Shown: one piece after another, positions 1 to 10,600 of the stretch | How positions within the stretch are numbered: the stretch's first letter is position 1 | How the letters are laid out: every line of letters starts with the position of its first letter | IMG/VR virus record: IMGVR_UViG_3300047358_000271 | Location: 1-22,389 of that record | Source: a virus | Reading direction: 5' to 3' (one strand) | Length of the DNA: 22,389 nucleotides | Notes under the pieces: generated by a model | Told to the model about the DNA's origin: nothing | Databases searched by the model: none | What the model saw: the letters and a program-made list of their open reading frames with translations, nothing else | Position numbers and translations under genes: made by a program

Positions 1-1257
1 GCAAACTTAAGAGTAACTTGGGATAACTGGTGGAAGAAATGGGTTTATGAGATTGAATGGTTAATCGATGGACCTAATGGTTTACACCAAGAATATAGAG
101 GTGCGATTGATGATTACAAGCAATTAGCAGTTAGTTTACCCTATGTAGGTTCATATACTGTAGAGATGAGAACATACGACTTATTTGGTCACATGTCTTT
201 CTATAAAACAGAGGACTTATTTGATGTTAAATTAAAAGATTTAGAATTGTATGGTATCTATAAGTGGTTAGATATAGATGGAGATAAAGTTCCGTATACA
301 TGGGATTCTAAAAAGATAGAGTGGAACAAGACTGGAGGTTACTGGGAGTTCCCACAAGATAACGAAACTAAAGTAGATGAAAGTATTGCAACTATGTACT
401 TAACCCTAGACAGGGCTAATTATATACATAATGAAGATCAAGGTATTAGATTCTCTACAGTTAGAAGATATGATGACATTTATTCAGATACCGGTTTTTC
501 TGAAACTACAGGTCCATATACTTATGACGAGTCTACATTTAGATGGAAAGATACAGAACACCTCTGGTGGAATGCGATGAGGGTTGGTCCGGATTTAACA
601 GCATCATTTAAAATTGATTGGATTGAGTATGGAGATACTTTAAGGGTTGTATACAAAGATCCAGTAACAAACGCAGTTTCTTTTGGTGAACATACTATTA
701 CTACTACAACTCCGGTTAATGCTGCAGATTTCGCAGGATGGCAAGCTATTGTAGCTGACCTAGAGTCAAGTAATGACCCTATCATAAATAAATTTAATTT
801 TAATCCTGTATTTGAGGACTTTGGCGATGGAGGTCAAATGCTAGATAAATTTCACTATATACTATGTGTAGGACAAGAATATTCTAAAACTTACGACTTT
901 GAAACAGTTGAAATAATTAAAGGTACTAATGCCTCTAATGCTCAAGTTAGTGGAGAAGTTCATGTAAAACACTACAACCCAACATGGGATGATACGAGAG
1001 TGTTTAAACATCATGCAACGGTAGATAGATCGACGCATGTAACTATATCAACCGATATTTCTAAGTTTCCTGGAGCTAAAAATCCAAAATGGACTATTAC
1101 GAATCTAAGTAACCCAGAAATCAATGATATATACTATAATAATATGTGGCTAACGTACATTTTTAAGGAGCCTGGAGATTACTCTATTCAACTTGAAGCG
1201 GAAGATACATATAACAACAAAAACGTCATAAGACGTAATATGATAAAAGTAAAATAA
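1..1257 (+). CDS. Phage structural protein with PKD/Ig-like domains (5' end outside window)
   Basis: The reading frame is open from base 1, so the gene starts upstream; the ATG at 166 is internal. The visible 418 residues end at TAA 1255-1257. Early on, a stretch with the pattern LPYVGSYTVEMRTYDLFGH looks like the last strands of an Ig/PKD-like beta sandwich. The C-terminus (EPGDYSIQLEAEDTYNN followed by a final basic strand) repeats the typical PKD ending, in which Pro-Gly-x-Tyr is followed by alternating hydrophobics and a Thr/Asp-Asn turn. The middle is rich in Trp, Tyr and Asp and has no enzyme motif that I recognise. Six bases separate it from the next gene in the same direction, so they are probably co-transcribed. 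A baseplate or tail-associated role is inferred from the domain type and neighbours. The exact family is not recognised. Confidence 0.75.
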   Translation, partial: ANLRVTWDNWWKKWVYEIEWLIDGPNGLHQEYRGAIDDYKQLAVSLPYVGSYTVEMRTYDLFGHMSFYKTEDLFDVKLKDLELYGIYKWLDIDGDKVPYTWDSKKIEWNKTGGYWEFPQDNETKVDESIATMYLTLDRANYIHNEDQGIRFSTVRRYDDIYSDTGFSETTGPYTYDESTFRWKDTEHLWWNAMRVGPDLTASFKIDWIEYGDTLRVVYKDPVTNAVSFGEHTITTTTPVNAADFAGWQAIVADLESSNDPIINKFNFNPVFEDFGDGGQMLDKFHYILCVGQEYSKTYDFETVEIIKGTNASNAQVSGEVHVKHYNPTWDDTRVFKHHATVDRSTHVTISTDISKFPGAKNPKWTITNLSNPEINDIYYNNMWLTYIFKEPGDYSIQLEAEDTYNNKNVIRRNMIKVK

Positions 1258-1263
1258 ACTAAA

Positions 1264-1827
1264 ATGGCAAACATTACAGAAATTTTAGGTACCGACTCGG
1301 TATCGTCTTCAAGACCAACTATTAACAGTAACTTTGAGTTGTTAAACGACGAGTTAGCTTCTGTTATTGCTCTATTAAATCCTACTACTTCGGTATTAAG
1401 TGGTTTATCTAGTGCAACTACAAATTCATTGACAGTTAATGATGGTACGAATCTTTTAGTAGTAAATTCATCAGGTGTGGCAGTTAGTACGTCGGCGGCG
1501 TTTGCTGGTAACGTTTCACTAGCTGGTAGAATATCTAAGTCTGGTGTTGTTGGAACCGCTTCGGCTCCTGCAGCTAACTTACAACCATCTGAGATTACAA
1601 AAGGTTCTTACTTTATTAATGCTGCATTTACAATTCCAACTGCAGTTGATGGAACAGAAGTTACTTTGATTAATGTCGGAGGTGCTAGTTCAGCGGTTAG
1701 TGCTGGAGCAGGTGCTTCTTTAGGTGCTACTTCAATAGCATTAAACGACACTAACTCAACATTGACTTTAAGATGTTTTGAAAACAAATGGTATATTATT
1801 AGCTCATACGCTTGTACTATATCTTAA
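1264..1827 (+). CDS. Small fibre- or whisker-like virion protein
   Basis: A 187-aa protein. The N-terminus (residues 3-26: ITEIL, then DS.S, then INSNF) has the IN.NF pattern seen near the start of many phage tail-fibre and neck proteins. It resembles the N-terminus of the collagen-like fibre at 16058, suggesting a common docking peptide. Residues 40-110 are Ser/Thr/Ala/Val-rich short strands of the fibre-shaft kind. The C-terminal part (about 105-187) is a compact beta domain ending in a Trp-containing strand (RCFENKWYIISSYAC) with two cysteines. No membrane segment or catalytic motif is visible. The start ATG is preceded by an A-rich leader (taaactaaa) that includes the end of the upstream gene. 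A trimeric fibre or whisker subunit is the best guess. It is too short to be a complete receptor-binding fibre, so it may be an adaptor. Confidence 0.7.
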   Translation: MANITEILGTDSVSSSRPTINSNFELLNDELASVIALLNPTTSVLSGLSSATTNSLTVNDGTNLLVVNSSGVAVSTSAAFAGNVSLAGRISKSGVVGTASAPAANLQPSEITKGSYFINAAFTIPTAVDGTEVTLINVGGASSAVSAGAGASLGATSIALNDTNSTLTLRCFENKWYIISSYACTIS

Positions 1828-1851
1828 ATTAATTAAACTGAAACCTAATAG

Positions 1852-3792
1852 ATGGCAACTCCTTTAGTTAGAATACCACAGCCACAAGGTGGCACGATGT
1901 ATGCTTTTGCTTCTTCAGCAAGAGATATGACTAGGGCGTTTAACAGTTCTGATTTAAAATTTGAGTTTAGTAAATTCGCTTTACTAGACCTACCAGATTT
2001 TACAGACTCTGTGAACGGCTCTAATACTATTGACTTTGAATTGAATTTAAAGCAAGCATCAGGACAAGCTTATGTAGCTGGACAACCTAATATAGATTGG
2101 GCACAGACTTTCCAGAACTATGCTTTAAATATGGAAGAGATTCTTTTAAAGGACGATGATTATGACCCAATTATTTTAGCATCTGACGCTGAAAAGATTT
2201 TCTTCAAGTGGATGTCTGCTCTTGGTGCAATTGGCTTTAGACCTACAGATTCAAATGAGTCTACGACAGGCGCTTATGCTGAGAATGATAATGCAATTCT
2301 AGGAGGTTCGAACTACGATAGAGTAGTTAAGTATTTAGGTACAATCGACGCAGAGAATGATGTGGCTTACCAAGGTAATACGTATCATGAAGTTTATATT
2401 AATGTACCAACGTCTGTTGGAAATACTCCTCTGGTTTTATTTAAGCCAACTGAGTACAATACAACAGGTAATAAATTATTCCCTACTGATACAGAAGCTG
2501 CGAATATTGAGGGAAGAGAGGGTCAAACACATCCAGACCCAAATATTAATCTTGCACCAGTTGTAGATAACTGGACGCAAAGCCAAGGAGCATATTATGA
2601 TATTCATACAAATGCTACAGATTCTGTAGGTATTGATTGGGACACATTATCTTATGCAGGAATTCAAAATAACCCGGATGTAAAGTCTCTATTAGACTTT
2701 GCAAAGACTGGCCAACAATTTAGATTTAATGCCGTTTTAGTTTACTATGATTTATATAGCCAGTCAGTTCCAGCAAACAGATCTACCAATCTATATGGTA
2801 TCTTAATATTAGATGATATTTTAGATGCTTATGGTCCTGGTACAAAAATTCACGAACAAATTAAGTTTAAGCCTAATGAAGTTACCGGTCTTAATGGTAA
2901 TGCTTATTCATTAAAATTAAATCTTAAATTTAATTCATCTCTAGATAATGTAGGTGTTGAGACAAGTGTAAATGACTTTACTACTTTCTCGATGGACCTT
3001 TTCATGGACACTACTACTGCTTTAGAAAATGCGACCGATTTATTATTACAAACTAATAATAGGTATTCTAAAGTTACAGATAGATTAGATAGTTTAGAGA
3101 ATATAATTCTAGGTACTGCAAAAGCAGCCGATCTAGAAGCTAGAATAAAAGAATTAGAAGATGACTTTACTGCATCTTCATTACAATTACAAGATTCATC
3201 AGCTTTGTTAGATCTTGTAAATAATGCACATGCTAAAATCAACCAGTTAATTGATGGTACGATTCCAGTAGAATTACAATATAATACAGATGTAATTTTT
3301 GCAGGAAAGGGAACTACAGTTGATAAATCAGTTGCTGGTAAAATTAAGGTAAACAACACTGTTGATGGTTATATGATTGCCGACGTGTTTAGATGGGATA
3401 TTGCTTCTAGTGTAGTAGTTAATCAATTATCTGCAAGCAACTTATTTGAACCTAACGTAGCTAACCAATATGGAGTATGGGCTAAACTAGTTCCTTTCTC
3501 TAATAGATTAAGTTTAAAGAACATTACAGACTCTGGGGTGTTCAACGGAAATCTTAATATATACATTGATGATTCTACTAACGGATGGTCGAAAGGTCAG
3601 ATCTTTAGAGTTGCATTAGATAATATAGACATTAACGGAAACAATATAAAAATTTGGACGAGTACTTCTACAGGATTCAATCAAGCAGTTGCTAATATCG
3701 ACCCAACACAGTTGATTACAACAACTCCTTACATTGAAGTAATATGTATAGACCCATCCAATTATGTATTTGAAGCAGATATTTTAAGATAA
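1852..3792 (+). CDS. Phage structural protein with central coiled coil
   Basis: A 646-aa protein with no signal peptide or membrane segment. Residues 1-130 hold features I associate with a conserved structural protein of large Bacteroidota phages: an opening RIPQPQGGTMYAFASSARD, then DWAQTFQNYALNMEEIL and SDAEKIFFKWMSALGAIGFRP. This recognition comes from memory and was not tested by a search. Residues 180-385 are mixed alpha/beta. Residues about 388-466 form a coiled coil with heptad hydrophobics (LENATDLLLQ, VTDRLDSLENII, LEARIKELEDDF), implying oligomerisation. Residues 470-646 are beta-rich. Only one base lies between its stop and the next ATG, so translation is probably coupled. A 24-base gap with a 'taaactgaa' leader precedes its start. 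Baseplate or tail component is an inference; I cannot match it to a numbered T4 protein. Confidence 0.7.
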   Translation: MATPLVRIPQPQGGTMYAFASSARDMTRAFNSSDLKFEFSKFALLDLPDFTDSVNGSNTIDFELNLKQASGQAYVAGQPNIDWAQTFQNYALNMEEILLKDDDYDPIILASDAEKIFFKWMSALGAIGFRPTDSNESTTGAYAENDNAILGGSNYDRVVKYLGTIDAENDVAYQGNTYHEVYINVPTSVGNTPLVLFKPTEYNTTGNKLFPTDTEAANIEGREGQTHPDPNINLAPVVDNWTQSQGAYYDIHTNATDSVGIDWDTLSYAGIQNNPDVKSLLDFAKTGQQFRFNAVLVYYDLYSQSVPANRSTNLYGILILDDILDAYGPGTKIHEQIKFKPNEVTGLNGNAYSLKLNLKFNSSLDNVGVETSVNDFTTFSMDLFMDTTTALENATDLLLQTNNRYSKVTDRLDSLENIILGTAKAADLEARIKELEDDFTASSLQLQDSSALLDLVNNAHAKINQLIDGTIPVELQYNTDVIFAGKGTTVDKSVAGKIKVNNTVDGYMIADVFRWDIASSVVVNQLSASNLFEPNVANQYGVWAKLVPFSNRLSLKNITDSGVFNGNLNIYIDDSTNGWSKGQIFRVALDNIDINGNNIKIWTSTSTGFNQAVANIDPTQLITTTPYIEVICIDPSNYVFEADILR

Positions 3793-3793
3793 T

Positions 3794-6700
3794 ATGAACA
3801 CAAACAACTCTATTTCCAACTCACTGAAAAGGCTCCTAGAGCTTAATACTAATTCATTAAAAACTTTTGAAAGAATTAATGAGGCAGTAACTACTGAGCA
3901 GAAAAGTATTCCATTAGAGATACTTACTGACGAGGGTACTAAAATAGTATCTATACCTGGATTTGGCTTTATGCAAAAAGAGTTGCAGAGATTAGATACT
4001 AATCTTAAGGCTTTAACTGGTTTAGGTAAAGGTACAACTAAGATTAAATTACCAGATGGAACTTTTCAAAATATTATTACATCTGCTCTTAAGAGTCCAG
4101 CAAATGATTTAACTACAGTAGGAAGACCTATTAACTTCTCAACTGCTCCTAATTATTTTGCTGAAGACTTTTTAAACCCAATGCTTAAAACTTCTTTTGA
4201 TGTAAGTGGTCAAATTCCAAATGACACTGAAAGAGTTTTAGTAAAAAGAATTATATTTGATTCTTCAAATCAGGCTGCTGTAGAATTCTTTAACGATAAC
4301 TACAGAAACCAAGAGAATGTAGATTATTTAACTGCTATTAGAGATGTAGTAAATAATAACATTGCATATATTGTTGATGAAGAATTAAGAGATATGCCAT
4401 ATAGAACTGGACAATATACTGGAAAGTTTGATGTCCTATCAATTTCAAATTCACAGAGAGAAGTTATTGAAGGTGGCGTAACTAAGAAACAAGCTATTAA
4501 ATTATACACTTTAGACAAGTTAACTTATTCTGACAAATCAAAAGATCTAGACCAGACTGAATTACTTCGCGTAGGTGATGAATTGATGGTCGCTGGTGGT
4601 GCTAAAAACACAAGATATAGAATTGACAAGCTAGACTCTTCAACTAGACAGGTTGAGCTTAGATTGATTGAGGGCTATGAACCAATTAAGATTGGGGCTA
4701 ATGTTTTAGGTATCTACAAGAACGAAGATAATAACTTACAAATTGAAATTCCATGTGGATTCAACGAGAGAGTCTTAATGTTTATGAAAGCAATTGATGC
4801 TGATTCTAAACTATTAGCAGAGAACTGGTCTCCAGGTGTTGGTTATTATACAAATGAATTAACTCTTACTCAAGAGGATGGTGTAGAAATTACACTAGCA
4901 GAATACTATAAAGAGAATGTAGCTGATTTCAGTAGAATGATTGATGCATTAAAAGTAGATTCAGTTCCTCCTGCTGCAGTTGGTGTAACTCCTGATGCTC
5001 CTACATTAGATGGTGAGAATTTTAAGGTAGTACAAATTAATACACACCTAAGTGCAAACGATGCTAAGGGTAAGATTACAAAATTAAATGCTGATAAAAT
5101 TACAGTTGATGAGGCTGTTAAGAAATTAGATAGTACAATTGCTAAAAAGAGAGAAGAAATTGCTACTAAGAAATACGAATCTAACGTACAAAGAGATAAA
5201 GATAGATCCGAGTTAAACTCTTTAGTAGAAGAAAGAGTTTCTGAGGCTAAAATGTTTAGCTCTATTGTAAATCAAATCCAGAGTGTTTCTTCAGATACTA
5301 ACGTTAAGAAGGCATCTCCTAAATATAGAATTAGAGGTTTCTGGGCAATACCTACTGCTAAGAAAGTTGCAGATACTGCAGACCAAGAAGTAGTACAGTT
5401 TATTGTTGCATATAGATACCTATCAACTTCTGGTAAATCAGGTGAAGCTGCCCAACTTAAATTCAAAGAAGCAGGTAGAGAGAAAACAGCAGTATTCTCA
5501 AACTGGAATGAAAAGAAAACTAAAGTAAGACCAAGGGCTAAGTCGATTGCACCAGATGGTACAGTTTCTACTAAGTTTACATGGCAGCCATCAAGAGTAG
5601 AAGATGGTCAAGAGATTAACTTTAACCAATTAGATATTGCAATTAGTCAAGGTGAAACTGTAGAAATTAGAGTTAAATCAATTTCTGAAGCAGGTTATCC
5701 TCAGAATCCAATCATGTCTGATTGGTCAGAGTCATTAACCGTTGCTTTCCCAGAAGCTGAGATCGATACAGCAGATATTGCTGCAACAGTTGAAGCTAAT
5801 TTAGCTGAATTGGCTAGAGTAAGAATGAATGAAGAGTTAACTGCTCAAGGAGTTTATACTCACGTTGGAGATTCTTTTACTGCTAATGAAAGTTATTATG
5901 CTCACGTTGCAACCAATATTGCATCTGGATTCCTATCCCCAGAACAAAAACCAATCTCTGTTTATGACAAGATTGCTGAATTAGAAGCTATGATTTCTAG
6001 CCTTAAAGGTGAGGTTGAAGCTGAAGTTGGCGAGTTGGTTGTTAAGATAATATCTGAAGATGGTACTGTAACTAATGTAGCTAAAGATCAAACTATTCAA
6101 TTATTTGCTGGATATTATGTAGATGAGGTTGCTGGTTTGACTATTAGAAAGGGACATATTGTAAATAAGACATTTAAGTTACAGTTAGAAAATAGTAAAG
6201 CTACTAAACTAGAATTAGTTTCTAGATTAGTTGGTGATAGAAGCCTACCGGCTTATAGATCTTCTGCTCAAGGTTCAACAGAGAGTAGTAATGGTTTTGG
6301 TTTAGAACAAAATGACAATAACGCTGATGCTCCAGATAGAAAAGTAATAAATGATACTTATTATTTAACTGAGGGTAAATATGATTTAGCTCCTATTCAA
6401 TATCAGAATGTAGATACTAATAACGTTACTGAAGCTGGAGATGCTCCATATCAGTCAGCACAAAGACGTGGTCAATTTGTTTATAGTAGATTTATGGATG
6501 TTGCAAATCAAAACGCACATTATATCGTAGAACCTCTAGAAACTATTCCTTCAAACCCTAATGCTACTGATTATGAACATGCTTTAAGTTATGACTCTGG
6601 AACAGCTTTAGCCCCAAGTACTAGTGCAAATGATTTTATTTGGAACGGTGATTTTGGAGACGGCGAAGATTCTAATGGAAATTCATTAGGTGGATATAAT

Positions 6701-7522
6701 GGTCAATGGGATCCTAGTAAAGTAACTACCACTAGTGTTAGTAGTATAGGACTTTACCCATATAATAGAGGTTTGTATATACATAAAGACCATCCATTAC
6801 TAGAAAATGTATGGGAAGATGCTGATGAAAATCCAAATGGAATTGATATAGATGCTGTTAGAGATAGTATGATATTTTCAATGCCTAAAACAGCTACACA
6901 AGCGTTTGGTGCTACTTTATTTAGTTTCTTTGGTTACAATAGTGCACTTAAAAGTGCAAGTATTGGAAATAAGCAACAAACAGCATTCCATAATGGTAGA
7001 AGTTTAAGTGTTTCTAGCCCTGGAAGCGACTTAGGAAGACCTCTTAAAATGTCGTTTGAAGAAAATGACCAATACCTATTAGGTGGTAGATCTTGTGGTG
7101 CGTTCTTATTTATGTCCCCAATCAATATAGAAACATTAAAAGTTGGCGGTGACACTAGAAGAAGTAAAAAAGAAATAAACCCTAAAAAAGATAATGAATC
7201 TAATGCGGTTTCTGTAGACATTGTGTTCCAATATAGAATGACAGATTATTTTGGTAACAATGAGTCTATGGACACCGGAAGAATTGGAGGATTTGCTAGA
7301 TTAGCCTACAACAACCTGACTTATACTAAAAAGATTGGTTTAGATATTTTCGATAAATATGATGAGCAGTTCTCGTTTGATTTAGAGATATTTGCTAAAT
7401 ATAGTCCAAAAGGTAAAAACTTAAATTCAATTAAGGCCGCTAAGATAACTAGATCGGGCTCTATTTCAGGTCAACAGTGGTATTCACAGAGTAACGGTAG
7501 GAATATATTTAATACTATTTAA
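3794..7522 (+). CDS. Large structural protein with fibronectin-III-like core
   Basis: A 1242-aa protein. Residues 1-100 are helical and probably mediate assembly. Residues 135-400 are mixed alpha/beta. Residues about 422-500 form a charged coiled coil (KITKLNADKITVDEAVKKLD and onward). Residues about 505-652 look fibronectin type III-like: a RIRGFWAIP strand, an IVAYRYLS strand, FSNW, then GETVEIRVKSISEAGYP and SDWSESLTVAFP, which matches the usual FN3 ending of a 'RV.S.s..G' strand followed by 'SdWS'. A second short coiled coil lies at about 722-745. The remainder is an Asn/Asp/Gly-rich beta region ending in a basic tail. It follows the previous gene with a 1-base gap and is followed by the largest internal gap of the window, so it may close one transcription unit. 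FN3 modules are common in phage tail-tip, baseplate and fibre proteins. Its specific role is unknown. Confidence 0.72.
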   Translation: MNTNNSISNSLKRLLELNTNSLKTFERINEAVTTEQKSIPLEILTDEGTKIVSIPGFGFMQKELQRLDTNLKALTGLGKGTTKIKLPDGTFQNIITSALKSPANDLTTVGRPINFSTAPNYFAEDFLNPMLKTSFDVSGQIPNDTERVLVKRIIFDSSNQAAVEFFNDNYRNQENVDYLTAIRDVVNNNIAYIVDEELRDMPYRTGQYTGKFDVLSISNSQREVIEGGVTKKQAIKLYTLDKLTYSDKSKDLDQTELLRVGDELMVAGGAKNTRYRIDKLDSSTRQVELRLIEGYEPIKIGANVLGIYKNEDNNLQIEIPCGFNERVLMFMKAIDADSKLLAENWSPGVGYYTNELTLTQEDGVEITLAEYYKENVADFSRMIDALKVDSVPPAAVGVTPDAPTLDGENFKVVQINTHLSANDAKGKITKLNADKITVDEAVKKLDSTIAKKREEIATKKYESNVQRDKDRSELNSLVEERVSEAKMFSSIVNQIQSVSSDTNVKKASPKYRIRGFWAIPTAKKVADTADQEVVQFIVAYRYLSTSGKSGEAAQLKFKEAGREKTAVFSNWNEKKTKVRPRAKSIAPDGTVSTKFTWQPSRVEDGQEINFNQLDIAISQGETVEIRVKSISEAGYPQNPIMSDWSESLTVAFPEAEIDTADIAATVEANLAELARVRMNEELTAQGVYTHVGDSFTANESYYAHVATNIASGFLSPEQKPISVYDKIAELEAMISSLKGEVEAEVGELVVKIISEDGTVTNVAKDQTIQLFAGYYVDEVAGLTIRKGHIVNKTFKLQLENSKATKLELVSRLVGDRSLPAYRSSAQGSTESSNGFGLEQNDNNADAPDRKVINDTYYLTEGKYDLAPIQYQNVDTNNVTEAGDAPYQSAQRRGQFVYSRFMDVANQNAHYIVEPLETIPSNPNATDYEHALSYDSGTALAPSTSANDFIWNGDFGDGEDSNGNSLGGYNGQWDPSKVTTTSVSSIGLYPYNRGLYIHKDHPLLENVWEDADENPNGIDIDAVRDSMIFSMPKTATQAFGATLFSFFGYNSALKSASIGNKQQTAFHNGRSLSVSSPGSDLGRPLKMSFEENDQYLLGGRSCGAFLFMSPINIETLKVGGDTRRSKKEINPKKDNESNAVSVDIVFQYRMTDYFGNNESMDTGRIGGFARLAYNNLTYTKKIGLDIFDKYDEQFSFDLEIFAKYSPKGKNLNSIKAAKITRSGSISGQQWYSQSNGRNIFNTI

Positions 7523-7558
7523 TATAGCAATAACCCTCCATTTAGTTAGATAATAATC

Positions 7559-7571
7559 TTGATATATAATA
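7559..7571 (+). promoter_or_regulatory. Possible late-type promoter box
   Basis: The sequence TTGATATATAATA lies 39 bases upstream of the giant gene's ATG, counted from the end of the box. It is similar to, but not identical with, the T4 late promoter box TATAAATA. The same 13 bases recur at 15989-16001 upstream of the next gene. In such A+T-rich DNA a TATA-like string is weak evidence alone; the repeat and the position in the largest gap are what support it. Confidence 0.35.
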
Positions 7572-7589
7572 GAGACGGAAACATCTCTA
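7570..7589 (+). other. Small inverted repeat in leader of giant gene
   Basis: TAGAGA at 7570-7575 can pair with TCTCTA at 7584-7589 around an 8-base loop (cggaaaca). The stem is 6 bp and A+T-rich, so it is only marginally stable in RNA, and no T tract follows it, which argues against a terminator. If transcription starts near the box at 7559-7571, this hairpin would lie at or near the 5' end of the giant gene's mRNA, where it could protect the transcript. That role is speculation. Confidence 0.3.
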
Positions 7590-7609
7590 AAATAAAGATT
7601 TAAAACTGA

Positions 7610-10600
7610 ATGGCAAATATAAGTTTTCAACTTAATCCTACTGGACAAAATACTGCTGCATTGGCTATCACAAATGGGATGGGCGGTTCTGCAATTACTG
7701 TTTGGACAGATGATGTTAATAATTCTGGTACAGTTAATAGCAATGACGACGTTTATACAACCGAGTCTCAAGGTGTTTTATCCGGGCCATTTGCTGGAGG
7801 GAATCAATACTATGCGATTCAGGAAGCAGCAGGAAGTATTAATGCAGCACAAATAGACAATTCTGGTGAGATAATATCAATATCTACAATTGACTTTGGT
7901 TCTAGTGAAGCAAGTCCAATAACTATTCCAGCAGGCGGTGTTGGCGATACTATTGTTATTAATAATATAACATTGGCAGCAGGTACTGTTACAGCAGTTA
8001 CACCTGCTACTTACCAATTAGGTTCTACAACTTATGATGTTGATATTACTGTGCCCGCAGGATATTCAAATAGTGGGTCTACAATTACACTCCAATCTAC
8101 TGCAACAGGTACAACTACTACTGCACCTCCAGCTCAAACATTTACTATTTTAGTAACTGATAGTAATGGTGCAACACCTAGTCCGTTAGAATTCAATGAG
8201 GGTGATACAATAAATGTAACTATTCAGGCTAGTGTAACAGGTGGTACAACATCTCTTGATCTGGTTGGTAGTACTGCGGTAGAAGCAGATTTTACAACAT
8301 GGCCAACTGAGATTGGAACAGGGAATACGACAGCGACTCTAGATTTTAGTAATGCTACTACAGTTCCTTTACAATTTACTGTTTCTAATGATTTCAGTGA
8401 TAATACAAATAGTGGTGGTTCTCCAGAGGGCTCAGAGACTATTGTATTAACATTAACAGATGGAACAACTGAGACTATAACTATTATAGATTCTAGTCAG
8501 AATCAACCGCCGGTAACATCCGATGTAAATGCTACTATTACTCAGACTGGGGGTGCACTGAATTTTGTAACTATTGATTTATCTGCAGGAACTAATGACC
8601 CTGAAGGTAATCCTAATAATAGTTTAGAGTGGGTAATTAGTGATATACCTGCTAACGGTACTTTTAGAGATCCGGTGCTTTCAGGTGTAGATCTTACAGT
8701 CAACGACCTTCCATATACTTTACCCGGCTATGAATTACGATATTATCCTGGAACAATATTTCAGGGAACAGAGACTGTAACAGGGTGGTTGGTATCAGAT
8801 CCAAACGGAGGACAGAGTAATACATCTGATATTATCATAAATGTAACTGCCCCTACTAACCAAGATCCGGTTGCAACAAATGTTTCAGAGACTATTTCAG
8901 GAACTGGAGCTGGCATTAATGTTAACTTTAGTAGAGCTGCGACTGATGATTTAATCGGTGGAGCTTTACAACCGTTTCAATGGTGTTTAGCAGATGGAAC
9001 TCCACAGACTTTAGCACAAATAAATGCTACGCTAACTTATGGTTCTGTAAGTAATATTGCAGCAGAGGTCTGGCAGTATACAACCAATGCAAGTGCGACT
9101 TTAAACCCTGGGGCATCTTCAGTTGATGATACATTTTACTTTTTAGCAACAGATGCTGCAGGTGGAATTGATGTAGGTCAGGTTCAAATTCAAATTACAG
9201 CACCTGGTAATACAGCACCATACTTTAACGTATCAAATCCTGCTCCTATTGCAATTGACCAGGGGACTGCACATGTTGTGAGTAATATTGCTACAACAGA
9301 CCCTGAGGGACATACAGTAACGATTACTAAAATAGGCCAGGGAGGAACTGACACAGGTGCTAATGCTACTCTTAGTGGCAATACATTAACAGTTGTAGGT
9401 TCATCGCCAGGTACGGTTACTGTAACCCTAAGAGCAACTGACCAATTTGGTTTATCTGATCAGAGCAATGATGTAACTTATACATTTAACGTGACTGCAG
9501 TACCTTATAGAGCTGTAAGACATTCTAGTTTTTCAAATTCAGATGCAGCAGCATGTGGACTAGAAAGACCAATTAGTGAAATATACTACTATAATACTGG
9601 TCAAGGCGGGGCAACCTTTTTAGCTAATTTAGCAATAGGAGATGTTTTATACCAAGATTCCTCGTTAACTTTACCGGTTGTACCTAATAGCTCTAATTCT
9701 GCTTGGGTTTCATTAGAGGAAACATCACAGCAAACGGTAAAGGCTGCTAAATTAAACGCGACAACAGGGGCTATTGAAGAGTTTTTAAACTGTACTATTA
9801 CAGGGGGTAATGCATGGTCTATTGTAGTTAGATATTCTGAAAACTCATCACTTTATTGTGGTGGACTCTATGAAGAGGGAGAAGCTTGGCAAAATATAGG
9901 TCCTACTGCAACACTAACAGATGTTGTATCTGTAGGTGGTCAATTATTCCCAGATGAATTTTCTGCTAACCAATACTCAGGTGCTACAGCACCTACTGAT
10001 AGAATTTTAGCAGATGGTATTTACAATCAAGAGGATGATCCTGAGATTCCAAGTAGAGGATATTACTCTTACAATAACGGTTGGCAAACAAATCCAAATC
10101 CAGAGCCCAACGATCCAACCAACGATCCAAACGCGGTCGCGCAAGTGAATAGACTATATGTATGTCCACCAGATATTGTATATCAAACTAAATCGCTAGA
10201 TTGTTATTTTCTTAGCCAAGATCCTGCTAACGTAAGCGCGGTTTGTAATGCTATGACTGAGGTTGAATGGGATGATTCAAAACTTAACTTTGATGCAATA
10301 ACTATTTACTATAGACAAGATGTAAATGATAATGATACTTGGTCTTTACTAGATATTGCGAAAAATCAAACGCTTGTTTATACTGATCAAAACGCTGCAG
10401 ATAGTTTAAACTACAATCTTTTACAACCTACTTCTATTTTATTAGACTCTAGTAGTGGAGGTTTTGTTTTATGGGATAATAACGAATTTACAGGATATGA
10501 TGGTTCATATAAGTGGTATGCATTCTCTCCAGATGATGGGAATGTTGCCACACAAGATAATATACTAGAGGTTGCTGATATAGGATCTATTTACGGAGCA

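Larger units (their letters stand above)
7523..7609. other. Intergenic gap with possible regulatory content
   Basis: These 87 bases are the longest internal gap between genes in the window, and no reading frame in them looks like a gene. They contain a TATA-like box (about 7559-7571), a small inverted repeat (7570-7589) and an A-rich leader directly before the ATG of the giant gene. No convincing Rho-independent terminator is present, because the hairpin is not followed by a T run. The gap's position before an 8.4-kb gene makes a local promoter plausible. Confidence 0.6.

Noticed and set aside
2904-3359. 151-aa open frame on the minus strand
   Set aside because: It is antisense to the coiled-coil region of the structural gene 1852-3792. 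All neighbouring genes are on the + strand and the composition is that of an antisense shadow.
7570-7589. Rho-independent terminator after the 1242-aa gene
   Set aside because: The stem is short and A+T-rich, the 8-base loop is large, and no T run follows it.
7674-7856. 60-aa + strand frame overlapping the start of the giant gene
   Set aside because: It is an out-of-frame shadow with no leader, no domain pattern and full overlap with a well-supported gene.
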